The translations under genes and the position numbers were made by a program. Source: an uncultured Pseudomonadota bacterium (lineage in GTDB: Bacteria; Myxococcota_A; UBA796; SXON01). From it: a stretch of 64,000 nucleotides of DNA. The stretch lies in NCBI GenBank assembly GCA_903885375.1, contig CAISIK010000014.1:62001-126000 (forward strand), in the 5' to 3' direction. Position 1 is the first letter of the stretch. Each line of letters opens with the position of its first letter. The notes under the pieces are model-generated. The model was not told the DNA's origin. It was given only the letters and a program-made list of their open reading frames with translations, and ran no database searches. Shown one piece after another: positions 1-8,558 of the stretch.

Positions 1-1196
1 CAGGAGCAGCGGTCCACCATGGTGACCTGGGCACCCGGAAGGCGGCGAAGCATGTCGCGGCTGCGGAAGCCGATCTTCTGCACCTTCAGGTGGCAGGGGA
101 GGTGGTAGCCGACCGCGCCCACGTCGGTGGTGTAGTCCTCGCGGAGCGCTCCCTCCTTGCGGAGGCGGAAGAGATACTCCATCAGGTCGAAGCTGCAGCG
201 GGCCACGGCCTCGGCGGCTTCGGTGCCCACGTAGTCCTTCCACTCCTTCTTCATCATGAAGCTGCAGGTGGGGCCGGGGCTCACGATGTCGCAGCCGGCC
301 TGCACGTAGGGCAGGAGCACATCGATGTTGTGGCGGGCCCAGTCGGTGGCGCGAGGCACATCGCCGCCATCGAGCGCCGGCATGCCACAGCAGCGCATCT
401 CGGGCGCGAAGACGGTGATGCCGCTGTGCTCGAGCACCTCCACGGCGGCGCGGCCCACCTGCGGCTCGTTCCACTGCACGGAGCAGGTGTAGAACAGCAC
501 CACCTTGCGACCCGACACGCTGGTCGGGTCCGGCCGGGTGGCGTGGCGCGCCTTGAACCATCTCAAGAAGGTCTGCGAGGCGAAGGCGGGGAGCTGCCGG
601 TCGCGGTGGATGCCGACGGTGTGCTCCATCATCACACGATTGGGGCGCAGGTTGGTGACGGCGTTGGCCACCGCGGGCAGGATCGTGCCGATGGTGCCGA
701 TGAGATCAGGGTCGCCCAGGACGCGGTCCTGCAGCGGCACGCCCTTCTCGCGCGCATCGATCGCCTTGTGGCGGAGCATCAGCCGAGGGAAGTCGACGGC
801 GAACTCGTGCGGCGGGGTGTAGGGGCAGATCGGGTCGCACAGCTTGCACTGGTAGCAGAGGTCCACCACGCGTTGGTTCACGCTCAGCGGCAGGCGCTCC
901 AGCGCCTCGGCCTGGCCGTGCACATCCTCGCGCGCCGGTGCGGCGTGCTCCCCACCGGTGGCCGCGGCGTGGTTGCCGAGCGCATCGACCGCGTGGTGCG
1001 TGGCCGGCGCGCCTTCCGACAGGTGGGCCGTGGGATCGAGCGCGTCGATGGCATCGAACAGGGCAGGAAAGCTGGGGCACAGGTTGAAGCAGAGCCGGCA
1101 GCCGTTGCAGATTTCGAAGACACGCTTCTCCTCCGCCTCCAGGGCACTCCGTGACCAGTAGACCTCGTCGCGGGGGGTAGGGACGGTGCGGGGCAA
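1..1196 (-). CDS. (Fe-S)-binding oxidoreductase with CCG domain, 3' end outside window
   Basis: Heterodisulfide-reductase/GlpC-type electron-transfer protein. Reading the minus strand, the N-terminal part carries two [4Fe-4S] ferredoxin motifs, [12 protein letters not shown] (about residues 28-39) and [12 protein letters not shown] further on. A cysteine-rich CCG domain follows ([11 protein letters not shown], then GPTCSF and the start of a second copy, HLPCHL). The frame is open to the window edge, so the C-terminus is missing. The proposed start is TTG at 1194-1196, with AGGAG five bases upstream; no ATG lies in frame near it. It is directly downstream of rubrerythrin on the same strand. 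Fe-S oxidoreductases of this type commonly sit beside rubrerythrin, so I infer a role in passing electrons to the peroxide-reducing diiron protein. The family call is firm and the partner is inference. Confidence 0.85.
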   Translation of the reverse strand, partial: MPRTVPTPRDEVYWSRSALEAEEKRVFEICNGCRLCFNLCPSFPALFDAIDALDPTAHLSEGAPATHHAVDALGNHAAATGGEHAAPAREDVHGQAEALERLPLSVNQRVVDLCYQCKLCDPICPYTPPHEFAVDFPRLMLRHKAIDAREKGVPLQDRVLGDPDLIGTIGTILPAVANAVTNLRPNRVMMEHTVGIHRDRQLPAFASQTFLRWFKARHATRPDPTSVSGRKVVLFYTCSVQWNEPQVGRAAVEVLEHSGITVFAPEMRCCGMPALDGGDVPRATDWARHNIDVLLPYVQAGCDIVSPGPTCSFMMKKEWKDYVGTEAAEAVARCSFDLMEYLFRLRKEGALREDYTTDVGAVGYHLPCHLKVQKIGFRSRDMLRRLPGAQVTMVDRCS

Positions 1197-1262
1197 TCGT
1201 GCTCCTGGGGTGCGAAAGTGGGGATCGGGCCCCGGCGGGTGGCCGGAGCCCGATCGCGGGGC

Positions 1263-1679
<417 letters not shown>

Positions 1680-1771
1680 GGGGGATCCTGGGTGTGCGCC
1701 GCGATCGTCCGCGGCACTCCCCTCTATCTGGACCCGATCTAAATTTCCACCGCAGCGCTCGAACGCCTTCG

Positions 1772-2050
1772 CTATCGTTTCCGCTTCCGGGTCGGGGCGG
1801 GCGGCGGCTCGGCAATCACCACCTCCACCTCCTCGATGGGCTCGAGCAGCTCCACCCGTTCGAGCGGCACCTCGGCGAGCTCCGCGAACGGGTCCTTGTC
1901 CTCGATGCCCTCGGCCGCCACGTCATCCTCGATCGAGGATTCCGGGGGCAGGGGAGCGGCATACTTCCGGTGGAGCTTGGCGTAGGCGGGAAGCTCGTCG
2001 GTGGGGTCATCCTCGCCCGGGAAGGGCGTGAGCTCATCACGGGTAGGCAC
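1772..2050 (-). CDS. Hypothetical acidic protein
   Basis: I do not recognise this 92-residue product. It is strongly acidic (runs of Glu/Asp between residues 10 and 80), has no hydrophobic segment, and ends in a basic RKRKR tail. The only usable start in the frame is GTG at 2050, because a stop lies further upstream and no ATG or TTG intervenes; no clear ribosome binding site precedes it. It is tandem with a 35-residue ORF upstream and upstream of rubrerythrin on the same strand. Codon use is consistent with coding (GC-rich third positions). It could be a disordered acidic chaperone-like or regulatory protein. Confidence 0.5.
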   Translation of the reverse strand: MPTRDELTPFPGEDDPTDELPAYAKLHRKYAAPLPPESSIEDDVAAEGIEDKDPFAELAEVPLERVELLEPIEEVEVVIAEPPPAPTRKRKR

Positions 2051-2096
2051 GTACGCGATCTCCGCACGCGTCGTATCACCGGAACCCCGTTCGGAG

Positions 2097-2204
2097 CTAC
2101 TCCTCCGCGTCGGGCTGAAGCTCCGCGGTCACGTCGGGCACCTCACCGTAGACGGCTACCGCGATCGAGACGACGAGTTCGGCGAGTGAGAGGCGTTGGG
2201 GCAT
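2097..2204 (-). CDS. Small ORF, 35 residues, unknown
   Basis: Minus-strand ORF starting at ATG 2204 (an ATG at 2210 is also in frame, but AGGAG sits too close to it and seven bases from 2204). It has a short hydrophobic stretch (LAELVVSIAVAVYG) followed by an acidic tail ending PDAEE. The good Shine-Dalgarno and codon usage argue for translation. The Shine-Dalgarno is also one arm of a 5-bp hairpin (2212-2224). The start is about 100 bp from the divergent biotin carboxylase gene. Function unknown; possibly a small regulatory or membrane-associated peptide. Confidence 0.4.
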   Translation of the reverse strand: MPQRLSLAELVVSIAVAVYGEVPDVTAELQPDAEE

Positions 2205-2211
2205 GGCCATT

Positions 2212-2224
2212 CTCCTACGAGGAG
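2212..2224 (-). promoter_or_regulatory. Hairpin sequestering a ribosome binding site
   Basis: CTCCT-3 nt-AGGAG inverted repeat. On the minus strand the AGGAG arm is the Shine-Dalgarno of the 35-residue ORF (start 2204), so the hairpin would mask it. The stem is only 5 bp, so the effect would be modest. Confidence 0.35.
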
Positions 2225-2306
2225 GATCGGAACCGGGCCCCCCGCCGGTGAGGGGCGCATCGACAATTCTGGGGCAGGCGCGGTCGGTACGTTAGAACCG
2301 CCGCCC

Positions 2307-3815
2307 ATGCCCACTCCTCCATTTCGCAAGGTCCTCGTCGCCAACCGTGGCGAGATCGCCGTCCGCATCATCCGCGCCTGCCACGAGCTGGGCGTTCGCA
2401 CGGTGGCCGTGTACTCCGACGCCGACCGGGAGGCCCTGCACGTGCGCAACGCCGGCGAGGCGGTCTGCGTCGGCCCCGCGCCCTCGAGCGAGAGCTACCT
2501 CCGCGGCGAGGCCATCATCGCGGCCGCAAAGCGCACCGGCGCCCAGGGCATCCACCCCGGCTACGGTTTCCTGTCCGAGAACGCCGCCTTCGCCCAGGCG
2601 GTGATCGATGCCGGCCTCGTGTGGATCGGCCCGCCCCCCTCCGCGATCGAGTCGATGGGCAGCAAGACCGGCGCTCGCCAGCGCATGATCGCCGCCGGCG
2701 TTCCGGTCGTCCCGGGCACGTCGGAGGCCATCGCCACCGCCGAGGAGGCGCTCGTGCTGGCCGAGTCCTTCGGGTTCCCCGTAATGATCAAGGCCGCAGC
2801 GGGCGGCGGCGGCAAGGGGATGCGCCGGGTGGACCGCGCGGAGGACTTCGCGAGCGCCTGGCGCAGCGCCCAGAGCGAAGCGAAGAAGTCCTTCAAGGAC
2901 GATGCCGTCTACCTCGAGAAGTTCGTCGAGAACCCCAAGCACGTCGAAATCCAGGTGCTGGCCGATGCCCACGGGCACACCGTGCACCTGTTCGAACGCG
3001 ATTGCAGCGTCCAGCGCCGCAACCAGAAGGTGGTCGAAGAAACGCCGTGCGCCGTGCTCCCGCAGGCCACACGCCTCGCCATGGCGAAGGTGGCCGTGCA
3101 GGCGGCCGAGGCCGTTGGCTACGTTGGCGCCGGCACCATCGAGTTCCTCTTCTCCCAGGCGAGCGGCGAGTTCTACTTCCTCGAGATGAACACCCGCCTG
3201 CAGGTGGAGCACCCGATCACCGAGATGGTCACGGGGATCGACCTCGCCCGTGCCCAGCTCCGCATCGCCGCCGGCGAGCCGCTCTGGTTCCGGCAGGAGG
3301 ACATCGTCCAGCGCGGGCACGCGATCGAGTGCCGCGTGTACGCGGAAGACCCGAGCCGGCAGTTCGCTCCCGCGCCCGGGCGCATCAGCGGCCTTCGCGA
3401 GCCCGCCGGCCCGTGGGTGCGCGTCGATTCCGGCGTGTACGCCGGCTACGAGGTGCCTATCCACTACGACCCGATGATCGCCAAGCTCGTGTGCTGGGGG
3501 AGCGACCGGGAGGAGGCCATCAGCCGCACGATCCGCGCGCTCCGCGAGTACCGGGTGCGCGGCATCCGCACCTCCATCCCCTTCTTCGCCGCGCTCCTGC
3601 GCGACCCCGACTTCGCCGACGGGCGCTACAGCACGGGGTTCCTCTCCCCCGAGCGGCTCACGAAGCTCACCGATGCCGCTCGCCTCGATGACATCGCCAC
3701 CATCGCCGCCGCGCTCGCGCAGTACGAGAAGGACACCCGCCCCGCGCGGGTGGAAGGCCAGGGTCGGGCCGAGTCGGCCTGGAAACGTTCGGGTCGCCCC
3801 GGGGGTGCCGCATGA
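2307..3815 (+). CDS. accC: Acetyl/propionyl-CoA carboxylase, biotin carboxylase subunit
   Basis: ATP-dependent carboxylation of the biotin cofactor, first half-reaction of acyl-CoA carboxylase; cytoplasmic. The product has 502 residues. It shows the N-terminal KVLVANRGEIAVRIIRA domain, the ATP-grasp glycine-rich loop KAAAGGGGKGMR (about residues 160-171), and the signature EMNTRLQVEHPITEMVTG (about 293-310) with substrate-binding Glu/Asn/Arg. The C-terminal VRGIRTSIPF block is typical. The frame is open further 5', but homology starts at ATG 2307, so that start is chosen. No Shine-Dalgarno is visible; GTTAG lies 11 bases upstream, suggesting a leaderless or near-leaderless message. It overlaps the biotinyl carrier gene by 4 bp, which indicates translational coupling. 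Confidence 0.93.
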   Translation: MPTPPFRKVLVANRGEIAVRIIRACHELGVRTVAVYSDADREALHVRNAGEAVCVGPAPSSESYLRGEAIIAAAKRTGAQGIHPGYGFLSENAAFAQAVIDAGLVWIGPPPSAIESMGSKTGARQRMIAAGVPVVPGTSEAIATAEEALVLAESFGFPVMIKAAAGGGGKGMRRVDRAEDFASAWRSAQSEAKKSFKDDAVYLEKFVENPKHVEIQVLADAHGHTVHLFERDCSVQRRNQKVVEETPCAVLPQATRLAMAKVAVQAAEAVGYVGAGTIEFLFSQASGEFYFLEMNTRLQVEHPITEMVTGIDLARAQLRIAAGEPLWFRQEDIVQRGHAIECRVYAEDPSRQFAPAPGRISGLREPAGPWVRVDSGVYAGYEVPIHYDPMIAKLVCWGSDREEAISRTIRALREYRVRGIRTSIPFFAALLRDPDFADGRYSTGFLSPERLTKLTDAARLDDIATIAAALAQYEKDTRPARVEGQGRAESAWKRSGRPGGAA

Positions 3816-4303
3816 AATACGAGATCACGATCGAAGACACGCTTCGGCACGTGGAGGTCGAGCGCACGCGCGAGGGCAAGTTCCGCGTGGTGGTGGATGG
3901 TGTTGTCCACCTCGTGGACCTCTCCCGGCCCACGCCGGAGGCCTTCCAGATGCTGATCGACGATGCGAGCTGGGAGGCGGGCGCCGTGGCCGCTGAAGGC
4001 GGCTGGCTCGTGGACCTGATGGGCCTCAGCACCGAAGTGCAGGTGGTCGACCCTCGCCGGAAGGCGCTCCGCCTCTCGGCGGGCACGGCCGGCGGCACGC
4101 TCACCTCGCAGATGCCCGGCCGGGTGGTGAGGTGTTTCGTAGCGGCGGGCGATGTCGTCACGAAGGGCCAGCCCGTGTGCGTGGTCGAGGCCATGAAGAT
4201 GGAGAACGAACTCAAGGCGCCGATCGATGGCACGGTGGCCGAGGTCTTCGTTTCCGAAGGCCAGACCGTGGAGACCGGCGCCCGCCTGCTCCGCATCGCG
4301 TAG
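3812..4303 (+). CDS. Biotin carboxyl carrier (BT/BCCP-like) subunit
   Basis: 163-residue carrier protein. The C-terminal biotinyl domain has the biotinylation motif EAMKMENEL (lysine near residue 128) followed by KAPIDGTV. The N-terminal 85 residues (VERTREGKFRVVVDGVVHLVDL...) resemble the biotin-transfer linker found in alpha subunits of acyl-CoA carboxylases rather than the Pro/Ala linker of E. coli AccB. The 4-bp overlap with the biotin carboxylase gene implies the two encode a split alpha chain. The carboxyltransferase beta subunit is not nearby, so whether acetyl-, propionyl- or methylcrotonyl-CoA is carboxylated cannot be told. The downstream leucine dehydrogenase hints at branched-chain acyl-CoA metabolism. 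Confidence 0.88.
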   Translation: MKYEITIEDTLRHVEVERTREGKFRVVVDGVVHLVDLSRPTPEAFQMLIDDASWEAGAVAAEGGWLVDLMGLSTEVQVVDPRRKALRLSAGTAGGTLTSQMPGRVVRCFVAAGDVVTKGQPVCVVEAMKMENELKAPIDGTVAEVFVSEGQTVETGARLLRIA

Positions 4304-4318
4304 GCGGGTGCCACCACC

Positions 4319-4336
4319 ATTACGCACCTGCGTAAT
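4319..4336. promoter_or_regulatory. Perfect 18-bp palindrome, probable operator
   Basis: ATTACGCA-CC-TGCGTAAT, 8-bp perfect arms with a 2-bp centre, in the 115-bp gap between the biotinyl carrier gene and leucine dehydrogenase. It is much more AT-rich than its surroundings and has no following T tract, so it reads as a dimeric repressor or activator site rather than a terminator. A TATGAC hexamer (about 4354-4359), a possible -10 box, lies 17 bp downstream, so the palindrome would overlap the -35 region. Confidence 0.6.
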
Positions 4337-4418
4337 CGGAGGATTTGCCCGCGTATGACAGAGGGGTGCGGCAGGCCGCCGGGGCTGCCGGTTACCCGAG
4401 CGCCACAACGGGAACGCC

Positions 4419-5492
4419 ATGAGCATCTTCGAGCAGCTTTCCTCCTACGACCACGAGCAGGTCGTCTTCTGTCGTGATGAGAGCGTGGGGTTGAAGGCGA
4501 TCATCGCCGTCCACAACACATCTCTCGGCCCGGCGCTCGGCGGCACCCGCATGCTCGACTACGCCACCGAGGCCGAGGCGGTGCGCGATGTGCTCCGCCT
4601 CAGCCGCGGCATGACCTACAAGGCCGCGGTGGCCGGCCTCGACCTGGGCGGCGGCAAGGCCGTCATCATCGGCGATCCGAGCATGAAGTCGGAGCCGATG
4701 TTCCGCGCCTTCGGCCGCTTCGTCGACACGCTCGGCGGTCGGTACATCACCGCCGAGGACATGAACACCACGGTCGAGGACATGGGCAACATCCGCCGCG
4801 AGACCCGCTGGGTCACCGGCTCGGAAGCGGCCCACGGCGGCTCGGGTGATCCTTCGCCCGTCACGGCCTGGGGCGTATTCCACGGCATCCGCGCCTGTCT
4901 CGAGGTCACCTACGGCAGCCCCGACCTCACCGGCCGCACGGTGGCCATCCAGGGCGTCGGCAACGTGGGCGTCTGGCTCGCCAAGTACCTCCACGAGGCC
5001 GGCGCGCGCCTCCTCTTCGCCGACGTCTCCCCCCGCCGGCTCGCCACCGCCACCGAGCGCTTCGGCGGTCGTGTGCTCGAGGGCGACGAGTTCTACAAGG
5101 CCGAGGCCGATGTGCTCGCCCCCTGCGCCATCGGCGGCATCATCAACCCGCGCACCATCCCGATGCTCCGCGCGCCGATCATCGCCGGCGGCGCCAACAA
5201 CGTGCTCGACGACGAACGCCGCGATGGCGAGTCGCTCTCCCAGCGCGGCATCAACTACGCCCCCGACTACGTGATCAACGCGGGCGGCCTCATCAACGTG
5301 TACAGCGAGCTCAAGGGCTACGGGCGCGAGAAGGCGATGCAGGATGCCGCCAACATCTTCGACACCGTGAAGCGCGTCATCAACAAGGCCAAGGTGGATG
5401 GCACCACCAGCGCGCTGGCCGCCAACCGGGTGGCCGAGGAGCGGATCGCCGCGGTGCACCGCCTCAAGCGCGTGCACATCCCGCGCGCCTGA
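4419..5492 (+). CDS. Leucine (Glu/Leu/Phe/Val) dehydrogenase
   Basis: NAD-dependent oxidative deamination of branched-chain amino acids, 357 residues, the family's normal length. Visible features are the N-terminal substrate domain with GPALGGTR (about 37-44), the catalytic lysine region TYKAAVAGLDLGGGKAVI (about 67-84), the dinucleotide fold GVGNVGVWLAKYL (about 183-195), and NAGGLINV near residue 286. The start at ATG 4419 matches family N-termini (MSIFEQL). A 6-bp GC hairpin (about 4370-4391) sits in the presumed leader. The upstream palindrome suggests control by a small-molecule-responsive regulator. The product would feed 2-oxo acids to branched-chain catabolism or to iso-fatty-acid primers, which myxobacteria use heavily; that last link is inference. 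Confidence 0.9.
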   Translation: MSIFEQLSSYDHEQVVFCRDESVGLKAIIAVHNTSLGPALGGTRMLDYATEAEAVRDVLRLSRGMTYKAAVAGLDLGGGKAVIIGDPSMKSEPMFRAFGRFVDTLGGRYITAEDMNTTVEDMGNIRRETRWVTGSEAAHGGSGDPSPVTAWGVFHGIRACLEVTYGSPDLTGRTVAIQGVGNVGVWLAKYLHEAGARLLFADVSPRRLATATERFGGRVLEGDEFYKAEADVLAPCAIGGIINPRTIPMLRAPIIAGGANNVLDDERRDGESLSQRGINYAPDYVINAGGLINVYSELKGYGREKAMQDAANIFDTVKRVINKAKVDGTTSALAANRVAEERIAAVHRLKRVHIPRA

Positions 5493-5502
5493 GCGCGAGG
5501 CC

Positions 5503-6033
5503 TCAGCGGTAGCGGAGGTCGAGGTCGGCGCGGCGGGTGTCCTTCCCGAGCGCGCGGGCCACGTCTTCGAGGAAGGCCCGCTCCTTGCGCGAGCTGGAGG
5601 GCACGTCGATCCACTGGTAGATGCTGCCGGTGAACGTGAGGTTGGCGGAGATGATGTCCTTCTCAACCTGCTCGCGGTTGCGCACCGTCACCCGGGACCG
5701 GCCGCGGCTCTGGTCCACGATGACCGACATCCGGTAGCGCACCTTCTCCGGAATCCGCGTGCCGCCGAACTGATTGTAGATGTAGTCGCTCTGCGCGATC
5801 ACCCACTCGCTGGTCACGCGGCCGGCGCCCTTGTCCATCCGGTCGATGGGCCAGGTGTCGCCCATCACGGTGAGCGTTTCTTCCCACACCCGGTCGAAGC
5901 TGGCGTCGAAGCTCACCTCCACCGGCCGCTCTTCGTACGCCGGAAGGTGGTCTTCAGGGAAGGGAGGAGGGGCGCAGGCCGGGAGGAGGGCGAGGAGGAG
6001 AACTGCGAGGGGGGAGCGCATGCGTCGGCCCAT
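5503..6033 (-). CDS. BamC-like outer-membrane lipoprotein (hypothetical)
   Basis: Lipoprotein of about 176 residues. The signal is MGRRMRSPLAVLLLALLPAC with lipobox LPAC. The mature region (VEVSFDASFDRVWEETLTVMGD ... GRVTSEWV) resembles the NlpB/BamC-type fold by sequence feel only. In-frame starts exist at 6060, 6033 and 6021; 6033 gives a proper twin-arginine-containing n-region, but no Shine-Dalgarno decides between them. It converges with leucine dehydrogenase 10 bp away. A GC-rich palindromic repeat lies between its start and the stop of the cytochrome c gene upstream. Confidence 0.7.
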   Translation of the reverse strand: MGRRMRSPLAVLLLALLPACAPPPFPEDHLPAYEERPVEVSFDASFDRVWEETLTVMGDTWPIDRMDKGAGRVTSEWVIAQSDYIYNQFGGTRIPEKVRYRMSVIVDQSRGRSRVTVRNREQVEKDIISANLTFTGSIYQWIDVPSSSRKERAFLEDVARALGKDTRRADLDLRYR

Positions 6034-6042
6034 TGTGGTGCA

Positions 6043-6076
6043 TTTTGGGGCGGGGGGCAAGCCCCCCCGAGCGCCC
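6043..6076. repeat. GC-rich palindromic (REP-like) repeat, copy 1
   Basis: TTTTGGGGCGGGGGGC-AA-GCCCCCCCGAGCGCCC, a strong GC hairpin preceded by a T run. A second element of the same design (TTTGGGGGCGGGGGC-TCT-GCCCCCGCAACGCCCC) lies at 26135-26170. It falls between two minus-strand genes and touches the stop codon of the cytochrome gene. It may also act as a terminator or mRNA-stabilising hairpin. Confidence 0.5.
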
Positions 6077-6861
6077 TATTCGGTGGGCAGCGTGAGCCAG
6101 GCGAGGATGTTGCGCAGCTCGTCGTCCGGCAGGCGGTTGTCGGGGATGCGCGGCATGCGGATGTTGCCGCCGCCTACGCCGTCGACCGTGGCCTTCCGAA
6201 CGCGGGCCGCGATCGTGGCGGGGGTGAGGGAGGAGAGGGTGTAGAACTGGAGGGCGCCGCCTTCGCCGGTGGCGTGGCAGGAGCCGCAGTACCGGCCCGC
6301 GAGGGCGGCGCCGGCGTCCACGTCGCCGAGATCGGCGCCGGTGTCGGAGCCGAGCGCGGTGATGAACTCGTCCTGCGTCTCCCATTCGGTGTAGCCCACG
6401 CCGAGGGGCTCGGCGCGCTCGTCGCCCTCGGCGGGCTCGGCGTCGGCCCGGGTCTTGAGCCAGGCCTCGAGGTGGGCGGCCTGCTCGGCCGTCATCTCGC
6501 TGTCGCCGGGGAAGTACACGTCCACGCACACCTGTCCGCCGAAGGCGCCGATCTGGTCGTCCGCGAGGGCATCCCAACGGTGCTGGTTCTTCCACTCGCC
6601 GCGCAGGGACACGTTGTACACGGTGTGGCCGGGGCGGTTGAGGGTGTCGTCGTCGTCCACATCGAGGGTGTCGCCTTCGGCCGCGTGGTGGCAGGAGGTG
6701 CACGCGAGCGCGTAGGGGGTGTCGTCCTCCCAGTGCTCCTCGTTGAAGATGCGCTCCCCTTCGGCGGGGTCGGGCGTGCCGGAGAAACCGCTGGCCAGCG
6801 GGCTCCGCCACGTTTCGGGGTCGTAGGCACACGCAGCAAGGAGGGCAGGGAACAGGAGCAT
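6076..6861 (-). CDS. Dihaem cytochrome c lipoprotein
   Basis: About 261 residues with two haem c attachment motifs, CTSCHH (around residue 46) and CGSCHA (around 187), and a likely distal Met in RMPRIP near the C-terminus. The N-terminus MLLFPALLAACAYD is a very short lipoprotein signal with lipobox LAAC. An upstream GTG at 6882 would add SRHPWG and a positive n-region, so the start is uncertain. Between the haems lies an acidic, Asp-rich linker (VDDDDT). The protein probably acts as a periplasmic, membrane-tethered electron carrier. It is divergent from the subtilisin lipoprotein gene. The open frame continues far upstream across that gene, but this extension is antisense noise. Confidence 0.82.
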   Translation of the reverse strand: MLLFPALLAACAYDPETWRSPLASGFSGTPDPAEGERIFNEEHWEDDTPYALACTSCHHAAEGDTLDVDDDDTLNRPGHTVYNVSLRGEWKNQHRWDALADDQIGAFGGQVCVDVYFPGDSEMTAEQAAHLEAWLKTRADAEPAEGDERAEPLGVGYTEWETQDEFITALGSDTGADLGDVDAGAALAGRYCGSCHATGEGGALQFYTLSSLTPATIAARVRKATVDGVGGGNIRMPRIPDNRLPDDELRNILAWLTLPTE

Positions 6862-6994
6862 GCCCCAGGGATGCCGCGACACCGGGCAGGTTTCAAGTTC
6901 CTGTCGGGAGTGGGTGCCGTGGCGCGTGTGCCCCGTTCCGGCCGGGGGTGAGGCGTCGGTGCCCCACCCGTGGGGAATTGTGCCGGTGCTGCGT

Positions 6995-7010
6995 TGGCAC
7001 GGGCCTTGCC
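6995..7010 (+). promoter_or_regulatory. Sigma-54 promoter upstream of the subtilisin gene
   Basis: TGGCACG-GGCC-TTGCC matches the -24/-12 consensus TGGCACG-N4-TTGCW in all but the last base; the GG to GC spacing is exactly 12. The predicted transcript starts near 7021, 18 bases before the TTG start codon at 7039. A GC dyad (CCCCA-CCCG-TGGGG, about 6962-6975) lies upstream. Confidence 0.72.
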
Positions 7011-7038
7011 ATGCCAAGGGAACCCCGCGGAGCCCTCC

Positions 7039-8550
7039 TTGCTGATCGCCCTCCTCGCCTGTGCCGTCGAAACGGAAGACGCTCCCTGGCTCGTGGACAC
7101 CGAGCCCTACGTGGATGGCGAGGTGCTCGTGCGGGTGACGGGGGATGACGTGGCCCAGATGCGCGTGGAGGAGGACCACGGCGTGGCCGAGGTGGAGCGC
7201 TACGACGGGATCGCGGTGGTGAAGGTGGGCTTCGAGGAGGAGCGGCCCGTCCGCGAAGTGCTCGACGCGCTGACCGCCGACGTTCGCGTACAGTTCGTGG
7301 AGCCCAACCACCTCGTCCGCGCGCTCGGCAGCCCGGTGAACGACCCCTACGTCGGCTACCAGTGGAACCTCGACGCCATCGGGGCGCCGGCGGCCTGGAG
7401 CACCTCCACCGGCAAGGGGGTGACGGTGGCGGTGATCGACACCGGCGTGCGGCCGGGCGGTCCGGACGGCATCACCACGCTGCTGCCCGGCTACGACTAC
7501 TTCAACGGCGACAGCAACCCCACCGACGGCAACGGTCACGGCACCTTCGTGGCGGGCACCATCGCGCAGAAGACCGGCAACGGCAAGGGCGTGGCCGGCA
7601 TCGCTCCCAACGCGCAGATCCTGCCCGTGAAGGTGATGGGTGACGATGGCGCCGGCGACATTGCGGCCATCGCCAACGGGCTGGTGTACGCCACCGACAG
7701 CGGCGCGCGCGTCGTGAACCTCTCGCTTGGGTCGGCCTACCCCAGCAACACGCTGGAGTCCGCCTGCCGTTATGCCTACGATCGCGGCGTGACCGTGGTG
7801 GCCGCCTCCGGCAACGAGTACGCCACGAGCCTCAGCTACCCCGCCCGTTACGACTCCGTCATCGCGGTCGGCTCGGTGGGCTTCGGCGGCTCGCGCGCCG
7901 GCTACAGCAACCGGGGCACCGGCCTCGACCTCGTGGCCCCCGGCGGCGACCTCTCGAAGGATGAAAACGGCGATGGGTACGCCGACGGCATCCTCCAGGA
8001 GACCATCGAGGGGGGCGCCTGGACCTACACCTTCTGGGAGGGCACCTCCATGGCGGCGCCGCACGTCTCGGCCGCCGCGGCCCTGCTGATCTCGGCGGGC
8101 GCCTCCGGCCCCGACGAGGTGTACCAGCTGCTCACGAGCACCGCGCGGGATGGTGGCTCGGCCGGCTACGACACGAGCTACGGCCATGGGCGCGTGGATG
8201 TGGCCGCCGCGCTCACGGCCCTGCGCTCGGGGGGCGGCTCCTCGGGCTCCACCGGCAGCGGCGAGGAGCCGGAGATGGACAGCTCGGGCGCCGACACCCA
8301 GGCCCCGACGATCCGTGATGTCAGCGGCTACACGCAAGGCCGGAAGTTCACCCTCCAGTGGGTCACCGACGAGCCCGCCACCACGTGGGTGAACTTCCAG
8401 GACTACGGGCGCTACGGCGATGACGTGCTCACGACCGCCCACGCGCTGTCGCTCAACGGGTCCCGTGGCCGGACGTACACCTTCACCCTTGTCAGCAGCG
8501 ACGCGGCGGGCAATACCGCCGAATCTTCGGCGTACTCGATCTCCCTGTGA
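7039..8550 (+). CDS. Subtilisin-like serine protease (S8) lipoprotein
   Basis: 503-residue exported protease. The start is taken as TTG 7039, which has GGAG upstream, lies just after a sigma-54 promoter, and gives the minimal lipoprotein signal MLIALLAC. Residues about 20-95 resemble an I9-like propeptide (EVLVRVTGDD ... VRVQFVEPNH). The catalytic triad is Asp134 in VIDTG, His167 in GHGTFVAGT and Ser337 in GTSMAAPH; the oxyanion Asn is in ASGNEYA. After the protease domain comes a Gly/Ser/Glu linker (about 400-420) and an Ig/Fn3-like domain (APTIRDVSGYTQG ...). The stop overlaps an upstream GTG of the next gene. It is likely anchored to the outer membrane or cell surface, with a role in nutrient protein digestion or surface-protein maturation. 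Confidence 0.9.
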   Translation: MLIALLACAVETEDAPWLVDTEPYVDGEVLVRVTGDDVAQMRVEEDHGVAEVERYDGIAVVKVGFEEERPVREVLDALTADVRVQFVEPNHLVRALGSPVNDPYVGYQWNLDAIGAPAAWSTSTGKGVTVAVIDTGVRPGGPDGITTLLPGYDYFNGDSNPTDGNGHGTFVAGTIAQKTGNGKGVAGIAPNAQILPVKVMGDDGAGDIAAIANGLVYATDSGARVVNLSLGSAYPSNTLESACRYAYDRGVTVVAASGNEYATSLSYPARYDSVIAVGSVGFGGSRAGYSNRGTGLDLVAPGGDLSKDENGDGYADGILQETIEGGAWTYTFWEGTSMAAPHVSAAAALLISAGASGPDEVYQLLTSTARDGGSAGYDTSYGHGRVDVAAALTALRSGGGSSGSTGSGEEPEMDSSGADTQAPTIRDVSGYTQGRKFTLQWVTDEPATTWVNFQDYGRYGDDVLTTAHALSLNGSRGRTYTFTLVSSDAAGNTAESSAYSISL

Positions 8551-8558
8551 GGCCAGTC

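Noticed and set aside
90..1154. 354-codon plus-strand open frame
   Set aside because: Antisense shadow of the Fe-S oxidoreductase, whose Cys motifs and CCG domain read on the minus strand.
6883..8442. Upstream open extension of the cytochrome c frame (788 codons in total)
   Set aside because: It runs antisense through the subtilisin gene and precedes the lipoprotein signal, so it is not part of the protein.
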